This document shows positions 18,010 to 26,704 of a stretch of 64,000 nt of DNA, one piece after another. A program made the translations under genes and the position numbers. Source of the DNA: Thalassotalea sp. Sam97. Lineage in GTDB: Bacteria > Pseudomonadota > Gammaproteobacteria > Enterobacterales > Alteromonadaceae. How positions within the stretch are numbered: the stretch's first letter is position 1; each line of letters opens with the position of its first letter. Location of the stretch: positions 3,162,001 to 3,226,000 of the forward strand of contig NZ_CP166919.1 in assembly GCF_041379765.1 (NCBI RefSeq). The letters are read 5' to 3'. Below the pieces are notes generated by a model. It made no database searches. It worked only from the letters and a program-made list of their open reading frames with translations, and was not told where the DNA came from.

Positions 18010-18723
18010 ATGCTGAATAAAAACTTCATCACTAACTTTACTGCGGCAATGATCACCTTATTGGGCTATGTCATTGCTAACGATTTATTGTTTTGGGTTG
18101 GCGTGTTTGCTTTATCAGGTGCAATAACCAATACCTTAGCTGTGCACATGCTATTTGAAAAAATACCTTTTCTCTATGGGTCTGGTGTTATTCCCGCACG
18201 ATTTGAAGATTTTAAGCTAGGTATTCGTGAATTGATGATGAATCAATTCTTTACCAATGAAAATATCGATCGATTTTTGACTGAGCAAAATGGTGACGGT
18301 TTACAAATCGATCTTGCGCCAGTAATCGAGCAGGTTGATTTAGAACCCGCCTTTGACTCGTTAGTTAACACTATCGAACAATCGTCATTTGCTAGTATGT
18401 TAGCGATGCTTGGCGGGCGCGAAGCATTATTACCTTTAAAACAGCCCTTTATTGAAAAAATGCAACGCTATTTACTTAAGCTAAGTAACAACGAACAGTT
18501 AACCAACGCCGTAAAACAACAGCTTGAGCAACCTAAAGTGCTCGACACGGTGCGTGAGAAGGTTGCTGCGATTATCGATAAGCGCTTAGATGAATTAACG
18601 CCACAGTTGGTCAAGCAAATAATTCAAGATATGATCCGCAAGCACCTCGGCTGGCTAGTGGTTTGGGGTGGTGTGTTTGGTGGTTTGATTGGCTTAATCA
18701 GCAGTTATATCATCACCCTGTAA
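18010..18723 (+). CDS. DUF445-family membrane protein
   Basis: Residues about 5-45 hold hydrophobic segments with the GAITNTLAVHMLFEKIPFLYGSGVIPARF stretch typical of DUF445 (YheB/YjiN-like) proteins. A helical, amphipathic middle and a C-terminal membrane helix (about 216-237) follow. Function unknown in general. The ATG at 18010 aligns with the expected N-terminus; the upstream ATG at 17941 would add 23 residues, and neither has a clear ribosome binding site. It stands alone, 140 bp from the gene before it. Confidence 0.75.
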   Translation: MLNKNFITNFTAAMITLLGYVIANDLLFWVGVFALSGAITNTLAVHMLFEKIPFLYGSGVIPARFEDFKLGIRELMMNQFFTNENIDRFLTEQNGDGLQIDLAPVIEQVDLEPAFDSLVNTIEQSSFASMLAMLGGREALLPLKQPFIEKMQRYLLKLSNNEQLTNAVKQQLEQPKVLDTVREKVAAIIDKRLDELTPQLVKQIIQDMIRKHLGWLVVWGGVFGGLIGLISSYIITL

Positions 18724-18930
18724 TAGTGAGCTAACATTAGCGCTACAGGCATCCTTGAATGGTTTATTAAAAACACCATGAAAAGCTCGCATTCACCAAC
18801 AAATTTTTCGATCTTTGCGGCTTAATTTTCATCGCTTTGTGGTATAGTCTAAGCGATTACTAACAACAGCTTATATTTGTTTTAACAAGCAATAAATAAA
18901 AGCAAATTTTCATACTGGGAAAACAACACT

Positions 18931-20118
18931 ATGTTCGGTAACCTTTCAGCACTTCCGGCCGACCCTATCCTTGGTTTGTTGGCAAAATACAGACTTGATC
19001 AAAACCCTAAAAAAATAGACCTTGGCGTAGGTGTTTATAAAGATGAGCAAGGTCATACCGCAATTTTAGATTGCGTTAAAACCGCTGAAAAATTCCGTTT
19101 CGAAAACGAAGACACCAAAGTGTATATTGGCCCAACCGGTTCGCCGCTGTTTAACGAGAAAATGACCGAGTTGGTATTTGGTGAACATAAAGTGATCAGT
19201 GAAAACCGTGTACGTACGGTATCGGCGCCAGGCGGTACAGGTGCATTGCGCGTTGCAGCCGAGTTTATTCGTGCATGTAAAAGTGGCGCAACGATTTGGG
19301 TTAGCGATCCAACATGGGCAAACCATACGGGTCTGTTCCAAGCATCTGGACTCAACGTAAAAACCTACCCTTATTATGACTTTGAAAATAAAAACCTAAA
19401 ATTTGACGAAATGAAAGCGACGTTAGCAACGGTTGCTGCTGACGACGTTGTGCTATTGCACGCATGCTGTCACAATCCAAGCGGTATGGATTTGAATCAA
19501 CAGCAATGGCAAGAAATTGTTGAGCTCACCAAGCAACAAGGTTTTACCCCTCTTATTGACATGGCCTACCAAGGCTTTGGTGATGGCTTAGATGACGACG
19601 CATACGGCGTTCGCTTAATGGCAGACAACGTTGATGAGATGATCCTAGCAAGCTCTTGTTCAAAAAACTTTGGTTTATATCGTGAACGCATCGGTGCCTG
19701 TTCAATTATTGGTAAAGATGTGGCAACAACAGACATCGCCAACTCAGTATTATTAAGTGTGGTACGTTGTATTTATTCTATGCCGCCAGCACACGGTGCC
19801 GCAATTGTTGAAACCATCCTTAATTCAACTGAATTAACTGGCCAATGGCATCAAGAGTTGGCAGAAATGCGTAACCGCATTAATGGTAACCGCCAGTTGT
19901 TAGTTGATAAGTTACTCGAACAAGGCGTAGCACGTGACTTTAGCTTTATTACTGAGCAAAAAGGCATGTTCTCCTTCCTAGGTATTACCCCAGAACAAGT
20001 GCAACGCTTGCAAGATGAATTCAGCATCTACATGGTCGGCTCAAGCCGTATGAGTATTGCAGGCATTGCTAAGTCAAATGTTGACTACTTAGCGCAGAGT
20101 ATCGCTAAGGTTCTATAA
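18931..20118 (+). CDS. Aspartate/aromatic amino acid aminotransferase, AspC/TyrB family
   Basis: PLP enzyme of fold type I moving amino groups between aspartate or aromatic amino acids and 2-oxoglutarate. Strong similarity throughout to E. coli AspC/TyrB: PADPILGL start, GVYKDE, GGTGALRVAAEF, CCHNPSGMD, and the PLP lysine in SSCSKNFGLYRERIGA (near residue 245). Aspartate versus aromatic preference cannot be decided by eye, so no symbol is given. Length 395 is normal. It has its own promoter region upstream and a strong terminator after. Confidence 0.92.
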   Translation: MFGNLSALPADPILGLLAKYRLDQNPKKIDLGVGVYKDEQGHTAILDCVKTAEKFRFENEDTKVYIGPTGSPLFNEKMTELVFGEHKVISENRVRTVSAPGGTGALRVAAEFIRACKSGATIWVSDPTWANHTGLFQASGLNVKTYPYYDFENKNLKFDEMKATLATVAADDVVLLHACCHNPSGMDLNQQQWQEIVELTKQQGFTPLIDMAYQGFGDGLDDDAYGVRLMADNVDEMILASSCSKNFGLYRERIGACSIIGKDVATTDIANSVLLSVVRCIYSMPPAHGAAIVETILNSTELTGQWHQELAEMRNRINGNRQLLVDKLLEQGVARDFSFITEQKGMFSFLGITPEQVQRLQDEFSIYMVGSSRMSIAGIAKSNVDYLAQSIAKVL

Positions 20119-20136
20119 AGATTATCCTTTATTGCT

Positions 20137-20165
20137 AAAAAAGCTTCTTTCGAGAAGCTTTTTTT
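20137..20165 (+). terminator. Intrinsic terminator with TTCG loop
   Basis: GCTTCT (20143-20148) and AGAAGC (20153-20158) flank a TTCG tetraloop, with an A run before and seven T after. Confidence 0.92.
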
Positions 20166-20289
20166 ATGTCCGTAATGGGCGTCGGGTCAGGACTATCTAT
20201 AGATAAAAAACACATCTTGATTGTTAATTGACCAACACTGAAATTGCCGTTAAGTTAGAATTTCCAATAATAAGAATAACGGTACCTTT

Positions 20290-21210
20290 ATGGCAAACAG
20301 CAGTCATCATAGCAATACCGATGAGCGTAACGAGCACATTAAAGTAAACATCAATGGCGAGTTAGTGGATCGCCATCAAGCCAAAATTTCGGTGTTTGAT
20401 TCTGGCTTTATTTTAGGTGATGGAGTGTGGGAAGGTCTGCGCCTACATCATGGTAAATTACCTTTCATCGACAAACATATGCGTCGTTTATTCGATGGTG
20501 CCAAAGCGCTCGATTTGGACATAGGTATTAGCAAAGAAGAATTAGTCGAACGGATCTTACAAACCTGCCATGTCAATGATATGAGCGATGATGTACATAT
20601 TCGGGTGATGGTATCGCGCGGTGTAAAATCGACACCGTATCAAGATCCACGCGTTACCATTTCATCAGCAACCATCGTTATTATTCCCGAGTATAAACAG
20701 CCCGCAGCACAAACATTAGCAGCGGGATTAAATTTATACACAGTGTATGTGCGCCGTGGTGCGCCCGATGTGCAAGATCAAAAACTTAACACTCATTCCA
20801 AGCTCAATTGTATTTTTGCCTGCATTCAAGCCACCAAAGCGGGTGCTGATGAGGCTCTGATGCTAGATCCACACGGCTTTGTGTCAACGTGTAACTCAAC
20901 ACATTTCTTTATTGTCCGCGATAATGAGGTATGGACTTCGACCGGTGACTACTGTCTTGCCGGTATTACTCGAAGTAACGTCATCAACCTTTGCCGGCAA
21001 ATAGGCATAAAGGTTCATCAAAAAAACTTTACTCTCGCTGACGTCTATGCGGCGGATGAAGCCTTTGTGACTGGTACATTTGCCGGCGTCACCCCAGTCA
21101 ACTCGGTAGATGGTCGCAACATTGGCGACTTCGCAGAGCATGGTAAAGGTGAAATGGTAAGTCGCCTGCAACACGCATATCAACAGCTGATAAAAAATGA
21201 GTGCCGCTAA
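20290..21210 (+). CDS. Class IV aminotransferase (branched-chain/D-amino acid type)
   Basis: Fold-type IV PLP enzyme, related to IlvE and D-alanine aminotransferase. Visible signatures: SVFDSGFILGDGVWEGLR near residues 35-52, the PLP lysine in THSKLNC (about 175), DEALMLDPHGFVSTCNSTHFFIV and VTGTFAGVTPVNSVDG. It ends 32 bp before a sulfotransferase-like P-loop gene, probably in one operon. From memory, plants have proteins in which these two domains are fused. The substrate is not evident; no other branched-chain biosynthesis genes are nearby. Confidence 0.85.
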   Translation: MANSSHHSNTDERNEHIKVNINGELVDRHQAKISVFDSGFILGDGVWEGLRLHHGKLPFIDKHMRRLFDGAKALDLDIGISKEELVERILQTCHVNDMSDDVHIRVMVSRGVKSTPYQDPRVTISSATIVIIPEYKQPAAQTLAAGLNLYTVYVRRGAPDVQDQKLNTHSKLNCIFACIQATKAGADEALMLDPHGFVSTCNSTHFFIVRDNEVWTSTGDYCLAGITRSNVINLCRQIGIKVHQKNFTLADVYAADEAFVTGTFAGVTPVNSVDGRNIGDFAEHGKGEMVSRLQHAYQQLIKNECR

Positions 21211-21242
21211 TGGGCAAAATATAAGTGGAGGAATATCCTGCT

Positions 21243-21965
21243 ATGACTCTCAATATTGCCATGTGGTCGGGGCCGCGCAATATCTCAACAGCAATGATGC
21301 GTTCATTTGAAAATCGCGACGACACCTGTGTTATTGATGAACCGTTTTACGGTTATTATCTAAAACAAACCGGTGCTGATCACCCTCTTGCAGAGCAAGT
21401 TATCGCCTCACAACCAACGCGCTGGCAAGACGTTAGCGCACAGTTAATCAGCAATAAGACACAACCAATATGCTATCAGAAGCTGATGACGCATCACATG
21501 CTCGATGATATTGACTTACAGTGGTGCAAGCAATTACGACATTGCTTTCTCATTCGCGATCCCAAACAGGTGATCCACTCCTACTTACAAAAAATGCCCA
21601 GCGTCTGTGATGACGATATTGGCATCATCAAGCAATGGCGGCTCTATCAGCAACTTGCTGACATCACCAAACAGCGTATGCCGATAATAGACAGTAACGA
21701 CATACTCAAGGCTCCCAAGACCATGTTGCAAAAACTCTGTGAACAACTCGACATTCACTTTGATGAAAAGATGCTCAACTGGCCCAAGGGGAAACGCGAT
21801 AGTGATGGCGTTTGGGCAAGTCACTGGTATAAAAATGTCGAAAATTCCACTGGCTTTAGTCGTTACAGCTATAGCGACACTTCGCTACCGAACGAATTAG
21901 GTGCGATGCTAGAGCGCAACAACGATTATTATCAGCAAATGTATGAAAAACGCATTAAAATATAG
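21243..21965 (+). CDS. Sulfotransferase-like P-loop protein
   Basis: The N-terminus IAMWSGPRNISTAMMRSF has the PAPS-binding 5'-phosphosulfate loop shape seen in sulfotransferases, and CFLIRDPKQVIHSY matches the second (3'-phosphate) motif. About 240 residues, full length. The actual reaction is unknown; homologues are annotated variously as sulfotransferase or branched-chain aminotransferase-like proteins. The ATG at 21243 is chosen because GGAGG sits 11 bases upstream; a GTG at 21225 would overlap that site. It probably works with the preceding aminotransferase. Confidence 0.75.
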   Translation: MTLNIAMWSGPRNISTAMMRSFENRDDTCVIDEPFYGYYLKQTGADHPLAEQVIASQPTRWQDVSAQLISNKTQPICYQKLMTHHMLDDIDLQWCKQLRHCFLIRDPKQVIHSYLQKMPSVCDDDIGIIKQWRLYQQLADITKQRMPIIDSNDILKAPKTMLQKLCEQLDIHFDEKMLNWPKGKRDSDGVWASHWYKNVENSTGFSRYSYSDTSLPNELGAMLERNNDYYQQMYEKRIKI

Positions 21966-22043
21966 GCTAGCCATTTTTCCATTGGCTATTTTGCTTTAAA
22001 ATATAAGGTTAACTCAGTCAATAACACCTAATAAGGAATCATT

Positions 22044-22670
22044 GTGACCGTTCCTGGAAACCTGTTTATTTTGTCTGCGCCTAGCGGTGCTGGAAAATCT
22101 AGTCTCATTAAAGCGCTACTTGCTGAACAAAGTACTCGCCCAATGCAAGTATCCGTTTCCCATACCACTCGAGCGCCACGTCCAGGTGAAGAAAACGGTG
22201 TGCACTATCATTTTGTCAGTAAACAAGAGTTCGAACAGCGCATTAGCAATGGTGAATTCTATGAGTGGGCTGAAGTTTTTGGTAACTACTATGGTACTAG
22301 CGAATCTGCTATCGACGCACAATTACAACAAGGTATCGATGTATTTCTTGATATCGATTGGCAAGGTGCGCAGCAAGTTCGCCTGAAAAAGCCACAAGTA
22401 ACAACGATTTTTATTTGCCCACCGTCAAAACAAGAATTAGAGCAACGTTTGCGCAACCGTGGTCAGGACAGCGATGAGGTTATCAGTGACCGTATGGCAC
22501 AAGCGAAATCGGAATGTTCTCACTACCAAGAGTTTGACTACATTGTCGTTAATGATAATTTTGAACAAGCATTGACCGATTTAAAGGTAATTATTGCCAA
22601 TCAGCGCTTAAAGCAATCACAGCAAGCGATTCAGCATCAGGCGCTATTTAACGCCCTGCTTGAAGAGTAA
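22044..22670 (+). CDS. gmk: Guanylate kinase
   Basis: Phosphorylates GMP to GDP with ATP. P-loop SAPSGAGKS at residues 11-19; the GMP-binding SHTTRAPRPGE and the FLDIDWQGAQQV strand are present. Starts with GTG, with AAGGA six bases upstream. Length 208 is normal. Begins the classical gmk-rpoZ-spoT segment, although gaps of about 200 and 310 bp suggest separate promoters for the genes. Confidence 0.97.
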   Translation: MTVPGNLFILSAPSGAGKSSLIKALLAEQSTRPMQVSVSHTTRAPRPGEENGVHYHFVSKQEFEQRISNGEFYEWAEVFGNYYGTSESAIDAQLQQGIDVFLDIDWQGAQQVRLKKPQVTTIFICPPSKQELEQRLRNRGQDSDEVISDRMAQAKSECSHYQEFDYIVVNDNFEQALTDLKVIIANQRLKQSQQAIQHQALFNALLEE

Positions 22671-22772
22671 CAAACTGATTTTATTTAAATATTATAATCA
22701 CGCAATGACAAGAAAGTGCTGGGCAGATAAAATTTTCGACAAGCGCTCTGTTATCGTTACTTTTTCGATCGA

Positions 22773-22797
22773 CTTTATTGCCTAAGGATCAATAAAG
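22773..22797. repeat. 8-bp inverted repeat upstream of rpoZ
   Basis: CTTTATTG (22773-22780) and CAATAAAG (22790-22797) lie 75 bp before the rpoZ start, within a 201-bp gap that should hold the rpoZ promoter. No T tract follows, so a regulatory site or mRNA structure is more likely than a terminator. Confidence 0.35.
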
Positions 22798-22871
22798 ATC
22801 TGGCATAAAATTATACGATTTAGTAAACTATAGGACTTATTGATTTAATTTAGCTTTTTTGGAGTAAGTAA

Positions 22872-23147
22872 ATGGCTCGCGTTACTGTTGAAGATGCAGT
22901 GGAAAAGGTTGGTAACCGTTTTGATCTTATCCTTATTGCCTCGCGTCGTGCACGTCAAATCGCTACAGGCGGTAAAGATCCATTGGTTGAAGTAGAGAAC
23001 GACAAACCAACGGTACTAGCGCTTCGAGAAATCGAACAAAACCTTATCAACAACGACATTATGGACAATGCTGATCGTCAAGAACAGGTTCAGCAAGAAT
23101 CTGCAGAATTAGCAGCTGTTGCCGCTATCGTTGGTAATCAGGTATAA
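22872..23147 (+). CDS. rpoZ: RNA polymerase omega subunit
   Basis: Assists folding and assembly of the beta-prime subunit and forms part of the ppGpp site 1 in proteobacteria. MARVTVEDAVEKVGNRFDLI and ARQIATGGKDPLV are diagnostic. Length 91 is normal, and GGAGTAAG precedes the ATG. Adjacent to spoT, the other ppGpp-related gene, as in enterics. A strong terminator follows directly. Confidence 0.98.
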   Translation: MARVTVEDAVEKVGNRFDLILIASRRARQIATGGKDPLVEVENDKPTVLALREIEQNLINNDIMDNADRQEQVQQESAELAAVAAIVGNQV

Positions 23148-23182
23148 GCTAGGTTAACTCACCTTTAGCTAAGTTTTTTGAG

Positions 23183-23216
23183 AAAGCCAATGACCTACGT
23201 CATTGGCTTTCTTTTA
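23183..23216 (+). terminator. Intrinsic terminator after rpoZ
   Basis: AAAGCCAATGAC (23183-23194) pairs perfectly with GTCATTGGCTTT (23199-23210) around CTAC, then CTTTT. It separates rpoZ from spoT, so spoT needs its own promoter. Confidence 0.92.
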
Positions 23217-23282
23217 GTTTATAGCTACTGGTCTGCCCCGTTTATGTAGCTTGCACAGCACCGATGATGAGGGTATCTTTAT

Positions 23283-23311
23283 ATTAAGTCTGGCAATGAC
23301 TCTGACTTAAT
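23283..23311. repeat. 8-bp inverted repeat in the rpoZ-spoT gap
   Basis: ATTAAGTC (23283-23290) and GACTTAAT (23304-23311) are perfect complements 13 bases apart, 150 bp before spoT. The gap (23148-23461) otherwise holds the rpoZ terminator and presumably the spoT promoter. Confidence 0.35.
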
Positions 23312-23461
23312 TGATATCCCTGCTATAGGAACAAGGTGGGATACCGTTTGCGAATAGATATCTTGCGGCGACCACGCACACAACAGCTAACATAGATGCC
23401 GCTTTTTCTCTCATATCTGTTTTATCGTACCACTTGGTATTGTTTGGCTTTGGAGCGCTAG

Positions 23462-25576
23462 GTGTATCTTTTTGAACCATTAAAAAAACTCGCAGAAACC
23501 TATTTATCGCCTGAGCAAATTGAATTGCTGAAGAAGGCGTACATCGTCGCGCATGACGCACACGATGGTCAAATGCGCTCGAGTGGCGACCCTTATATAA
23601 CTCACCCTGTTGCCGTCGCACGTAACTTGGCAGAAATGCACCTAGATCATGAAACATTAATGGCCGCTCTTTTACACGATGTTATTGAGGATACTGAAGT
23701 AACCGGTGACGAGTTGGCTGAAATGTTCGGCAATACGGTTGCAGAGCTGGTTGAAGGGGTCAGTAAACTCGACAAATTAAGCTTTAGTAACAAGCAAGAA
23801 ATGCAGGCGGAAAACTTCCGCAAAATGATCATGGCCATGGTACAAGATATTCGCGTTATCTTGATTAAACTTGCCGATCGTACTCACAATATGCGCACCT
23901 TAGGCGCACTGCGTCCTGACAAACGTCGCCGCATCGCTCGTGAAACCTTAGAAATTTATGCACCAATTGCCAATCGCCTTGGTATTCATGGCATTAAAAA
24001 TGAGTTGGAGCTGTTAGGCTTTGAAGGTCTCTACCCAATGCGCTATCGCGCCCTTAAGGCGGCCGTCAGCCAAGCTCGAGGTAACCGCAAAGAAATCATC
24101 GATAATATTCGTGAAGAAATTGCTACTCGCTTAGAAGAATCAGGCATTGAAGCGCAAGTGATTGGCCGTGAAAAGCATCTATACTCCATCTATCGTAAAA
24201 TGCTCAATAAAGAGCTGATGTTCAATGAAGTGATGGACATTTACGCGTTTCGTATTATTGTCGATAATAAATTCGATACCTGTTACCGCGCTCTTGGCGC
24301 CGTGCACAACTTATTTAAGCCGATTGAAACCCGCTTTAAAGACTACATCGCCATCCCTAAATCTAATGGTTACCAGTCTCTGCATACCTCGCTCATAGGC
24401 CCACACGGTATTCCTGTGGAAATCCAAATTCGTACCCAAGATATGGATCAAATGGCCGATAAAGGGGTAGCCGCACATTGGCTCTACAAACAACAAGGTG
24501 ACGATTCGGGCACAACGGCACAAGTGCGCGCCCGCAAGTGGATGCAAAGCTTAATGGAGCTACAGCAAAGCGCAGGTAGCTCATTTGAATTTATTGAGAA
24601 CGTAAAAACCGATTTATTTCCAGAAGAAATATACGTGTTCACCCCTGACGGTAAGATTATTGAGTTACCAATGGGCGCAACAGCGGTTGATTTCGCCTAT
24701 GCGGTACATACCGATGTCGGTAATAGCTGTGTTGGCGCCAAAGTCTCTCGTAAACCGTATCCACTGCGCAAACCGCTGGAATCTGGGCAAACAATTGAAG
24801 TCATCACCTCAACAGGTGCTCGTCCCAATGCCACTTGGCTCAACTTTGTCGTCACTGCAAAAGCGCGCCTGCAAATTCGTAACTACTTGCGCTCAATGGA
24901 GCAAAATGAATCGCTTAACCTCGGTCGACGCTTGTTAACCCACGCATTAGCACCAACCAAGTTAGAAGAGATCCGCGAAGATATCATTCATGAGGTAGTG
25001 ACCGAAGCCGGCTATAAGAACCTTGATGAGCTGATGATAAACATTGGTTTAGGTAACGTGTTAAGTATTGGTATTGCCCGCCGTCTCACCGGTGACTTTA
25101 CTAATGAAAGTCATGAACCAAGTTATGGTAAGGCAAAAATGCCAATCAAAGGTTCTGAGGGCATGTTGGTTACCTATGGTAAATGCTGTCATCCGATTCC
25201 TGGAGACGATATCGTTGCTTATATCAGTTCAGGTAAAGGCTTGATGGTACATCAAGATGGCTGTCGCAATATCAAAGGTCGAGAAAAAGAGCTCGGTAAA
25301 TTCTTCCCGGTAAAATGGGATAGCGATATCGACCATGAGTTTTTAGCCGCACTGCGCGTTGAAATTATCAACCACCAAGGTGCTCTGTCTAAGTTGACCT
25401 CGATTATTACCAAAGCCGATTCTCATATCCGTACCTTGTATACTGAAGAGAAAGACTCTAACTTATACTTAATCACTTTTGAGATAACGTGTAGAGATCG
25501 CATACACATTGCTAACATCATTAAAAAAATCAAAATAATACCTGATGTTCAACGCGTTTTCAGACCGAGAAAATAA
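23462..25576 (+). CDS. spoT: Bifunctional (p)ppGpp synthetase/hydrolase SpoT
   Basis: Controls the stringent-response alarmone. The HD hydrolase domain is intact (His72-Asp73 in LLHDVIEDT). A synthetase domain (about 230-350, with GREKHLYSIYRKM and GYQSLHTS), a TGS domain (about 385-450), a zinc-finger-like CCHPIPGD segment and a C-terminal ACT domain (about 625-700) follow. The GTG start reproduces the E. coli N-terminus MYLFE. 704 residues. It heads spoT-ridA-trmH-recG with gaps of 23 bp or less. Confidence 0.97.
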   Translation: MYLFEPLKKLAETYLSPEQIELLKKAYIVAHDAHDGQMRSSGDPYITHPVAVARNLAEMHLDHETLMAALLHDVIEDTEVTGDELAEMFGNTVAELVEGVSKLDKLSFSNKQEMQAENFRKMIMAMVQDIRVILIKLADRTHNMRTLGALRPDKRRRIARETLEIYAPIANRLGIHGIKNELELLGFEGLYPMRYRALKAAVSQARGNRKEIIDNIREEIATRLEESGIEAQVIGREKHLYSIYRKMLNKELMFNEVMDIYAFRIIVDNKFDTCYRALGAVHNLFKPIETRFKDYIAIPKSNGYQSLHTSLIGPHGIPVEIQIRTQDMDQMADKGVAAHWLYKQQGDDSGTTAQVRARKWMQSLMELQQSAGSSFEFIENVKTDLFPEEIYVFTPDGKIIELPMGATAVDFAYAVHTDVGNSCVGAKVSRKPYPLRKPLESGQTIEVITSTGARPNATWLNFVVTAKARLQIRNYLRSMEQNESLNLGRRLLTHALAPTKLEEIREDIIHEVVTEAGYKNLDELMINIGLGNVLSIGIARRLTGDFTNESHEPSYGKAKMPIKGSEGMLVTYGKCCHPIPGDDIVAYISSGKGLMVHQDGCRNIKGREKELGKFFPVKWDSDIDHEFLAALRVEIINHQGALSKLTSIITKADSHIRTLYTEEKDSNLYLITFEITCRDRIHIANIIKKIKIIPDVQRVFRPRK

Positions 25577-25599
25577 CAACACAGATTACTGAGTAAGCT

Positions 25600-25989
25600 A
25601 TGAAAACAATTATTACTACAGACAAGGCACCAAGTGCTATCGGTACTTACAGCCAAGCAGTAAAAGTTCACAATACCGTGTATCTATCAGGGCAAATCCC
25701 GTTAGAGCCGCAAACTATGACCGTTGTTGATGGCGGCTTTGCAGAGCAAACACACCAAGTATTTAAGAACCTACAAGCCGTTTGTGAAGCCTCCGGTGGC
25801 GATCTAAATGACATGGTTAAAGTCAACATTTACATGACAGATTTGGATAACTTTGCCATTGTTAATGACATTATGAGTCAGTATTTTCAACAACCATATC
25901 CAGCACGTGCCGCTATCGGTGTAAAACAGCTACCTAAAGGCGTTGCGATTGAAATTGACGGCGTGCTTGAATTACCAAACGTGAACTAA
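25600..25989 (+). CDS. ridA: Reactive imine/enamine deaminase RidA
   Basis: YjgF/YER057c/UK114-family protein that hydrolyses 2-aminoacrylate and related enamines released by PLP enzymes. AIGTYSQAV, VYLSGQIPL and the catalytic Arg in PARAAIGV (about residue 105) are conserved. Length 129. It lies 23 bp after spoT and 4 bp before trmH, so it is inserted into the spoT-trmH-recG order of E. coli, an arrangement I recall from Vibrio and Shewanella. Confidence 0.95.
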   Translation: MKTIITTDKAPSAIGTYSQAVKVHNTVYLSGQIPLEPQTMTVVDGGFAEQTHQVFKNLQAVCEASGGDLNDMVKVNIYMTDLDNFAIVNDIMSQYFQQPYPARAAIGVKQLPKGVAIEIDGVLELPNVN

Positions 25990-25993
25990 ACAC

Positions 25994-26704
25994 ATGACCC
26001 CAGAAAGACATAAACGTATCTTAGACATGCTTAACAAACGTCAGGTTGATTTAACCGTCGTTATGGAAGGCGTGCATAAACCACACAATCTAGCAGCGGT
26101 TATTCGTACTTGTGATGCTATCGGTGTTAACGATGTCCACGCTGTATGGAAAAATGAGCGCATGCGCGTGGGTGGTGGCACCGCACTCGGTTCACAAAAC
26201 TGGGTTAACCTACATAATTACGACAGCACCAAAGATGCCCTAACCCGCTTAAAGCAATCGGGACATCAAATTTTGGTGACTAACTTGTCTGATACGGCAG
26301 TCGATTTTCGTGAAATAGATTACACCAAACCAACCGCCATTATTTTGGGTCAAGAAAAGTTTGGCGCTTCCGATGAGGCCTTGGCTATGGCTGATCAGGA
26401 TATTATTATTCCTATGGTCGGCATGGTACAGTCTTTAAATGTCAGTGTCGCTTGTGCGGTTACCTTGTATGAAGCCCAACGCCAACGTCAGTTAGCGGGC
26501 ATGTACGATAGCCCATCAAAAGTCAGCGATGAGCAGCGTAATCGAATTTTATTTGAAGGCGGTCACCCAATCTTTGCCGAAGCCTGCAAGCGCAAAGGCT
26601 TACCGTATCCACACATTGATGACGATGGCGAAATTGTTGCCGATGAGTCATGGTGGCAAAAAATGCAAATGAATAAAGAAGCTTGGCAGGATCTAGACGA
26701 CTAA
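25994..26704 (+). CDS. trmH: tRNA (Gm18) 2'-O-methyltransferase
   Basis: SpoU-class SPOUT methyltransferase that methylates the ribose of G18 in tRNA. The three knot motifs are visible: HNLAAVIRTCDAIG, AIILGQEKFGAS and IPMVGMVQSLNVSVACAVTLYE. Its C-terminus has the extra tail typical of TrmH (236 residues). Its stop codon overlaps the recG start by one base. Confidence 0.96.
   Translation: MTPERHKRILDMLNKRQVDLTVVMEGVHKPHNLAAVIRTCDAIGVNDVHAVWKNERMRVGGGTALGSQNWVNLHNYDSTKDALTRLKQSGHQILVTNLSDTAVDFREIDYTKPTAIILGQEKFGASDEALAMADQDIIIPMVGMVQSLNVSVACAVTLYEAQRQRQLAGMYDSPSKVSDEQRNRILFEGGHPIFAEACKRKGLPYPHIDDDGEIVADESWWQKMQMNKEAWQDLDD

Noticed and set aside
18815..18848. TATAGT as promoter of the aspartate/aromatic aminotransferase
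   Set aside because: The best -35-like sequence is spaced about 22 bp away, outside the usual range.
23307..23480. Minus-strand frame of 57 codons in the rpoZ-spoT gap with a polar N-terminus and a hydrophobic stretch
   Set aside because: No ribosome binding site, overlaps the spoT start, and the region is needed for the spoT promoter; no recognisable family.
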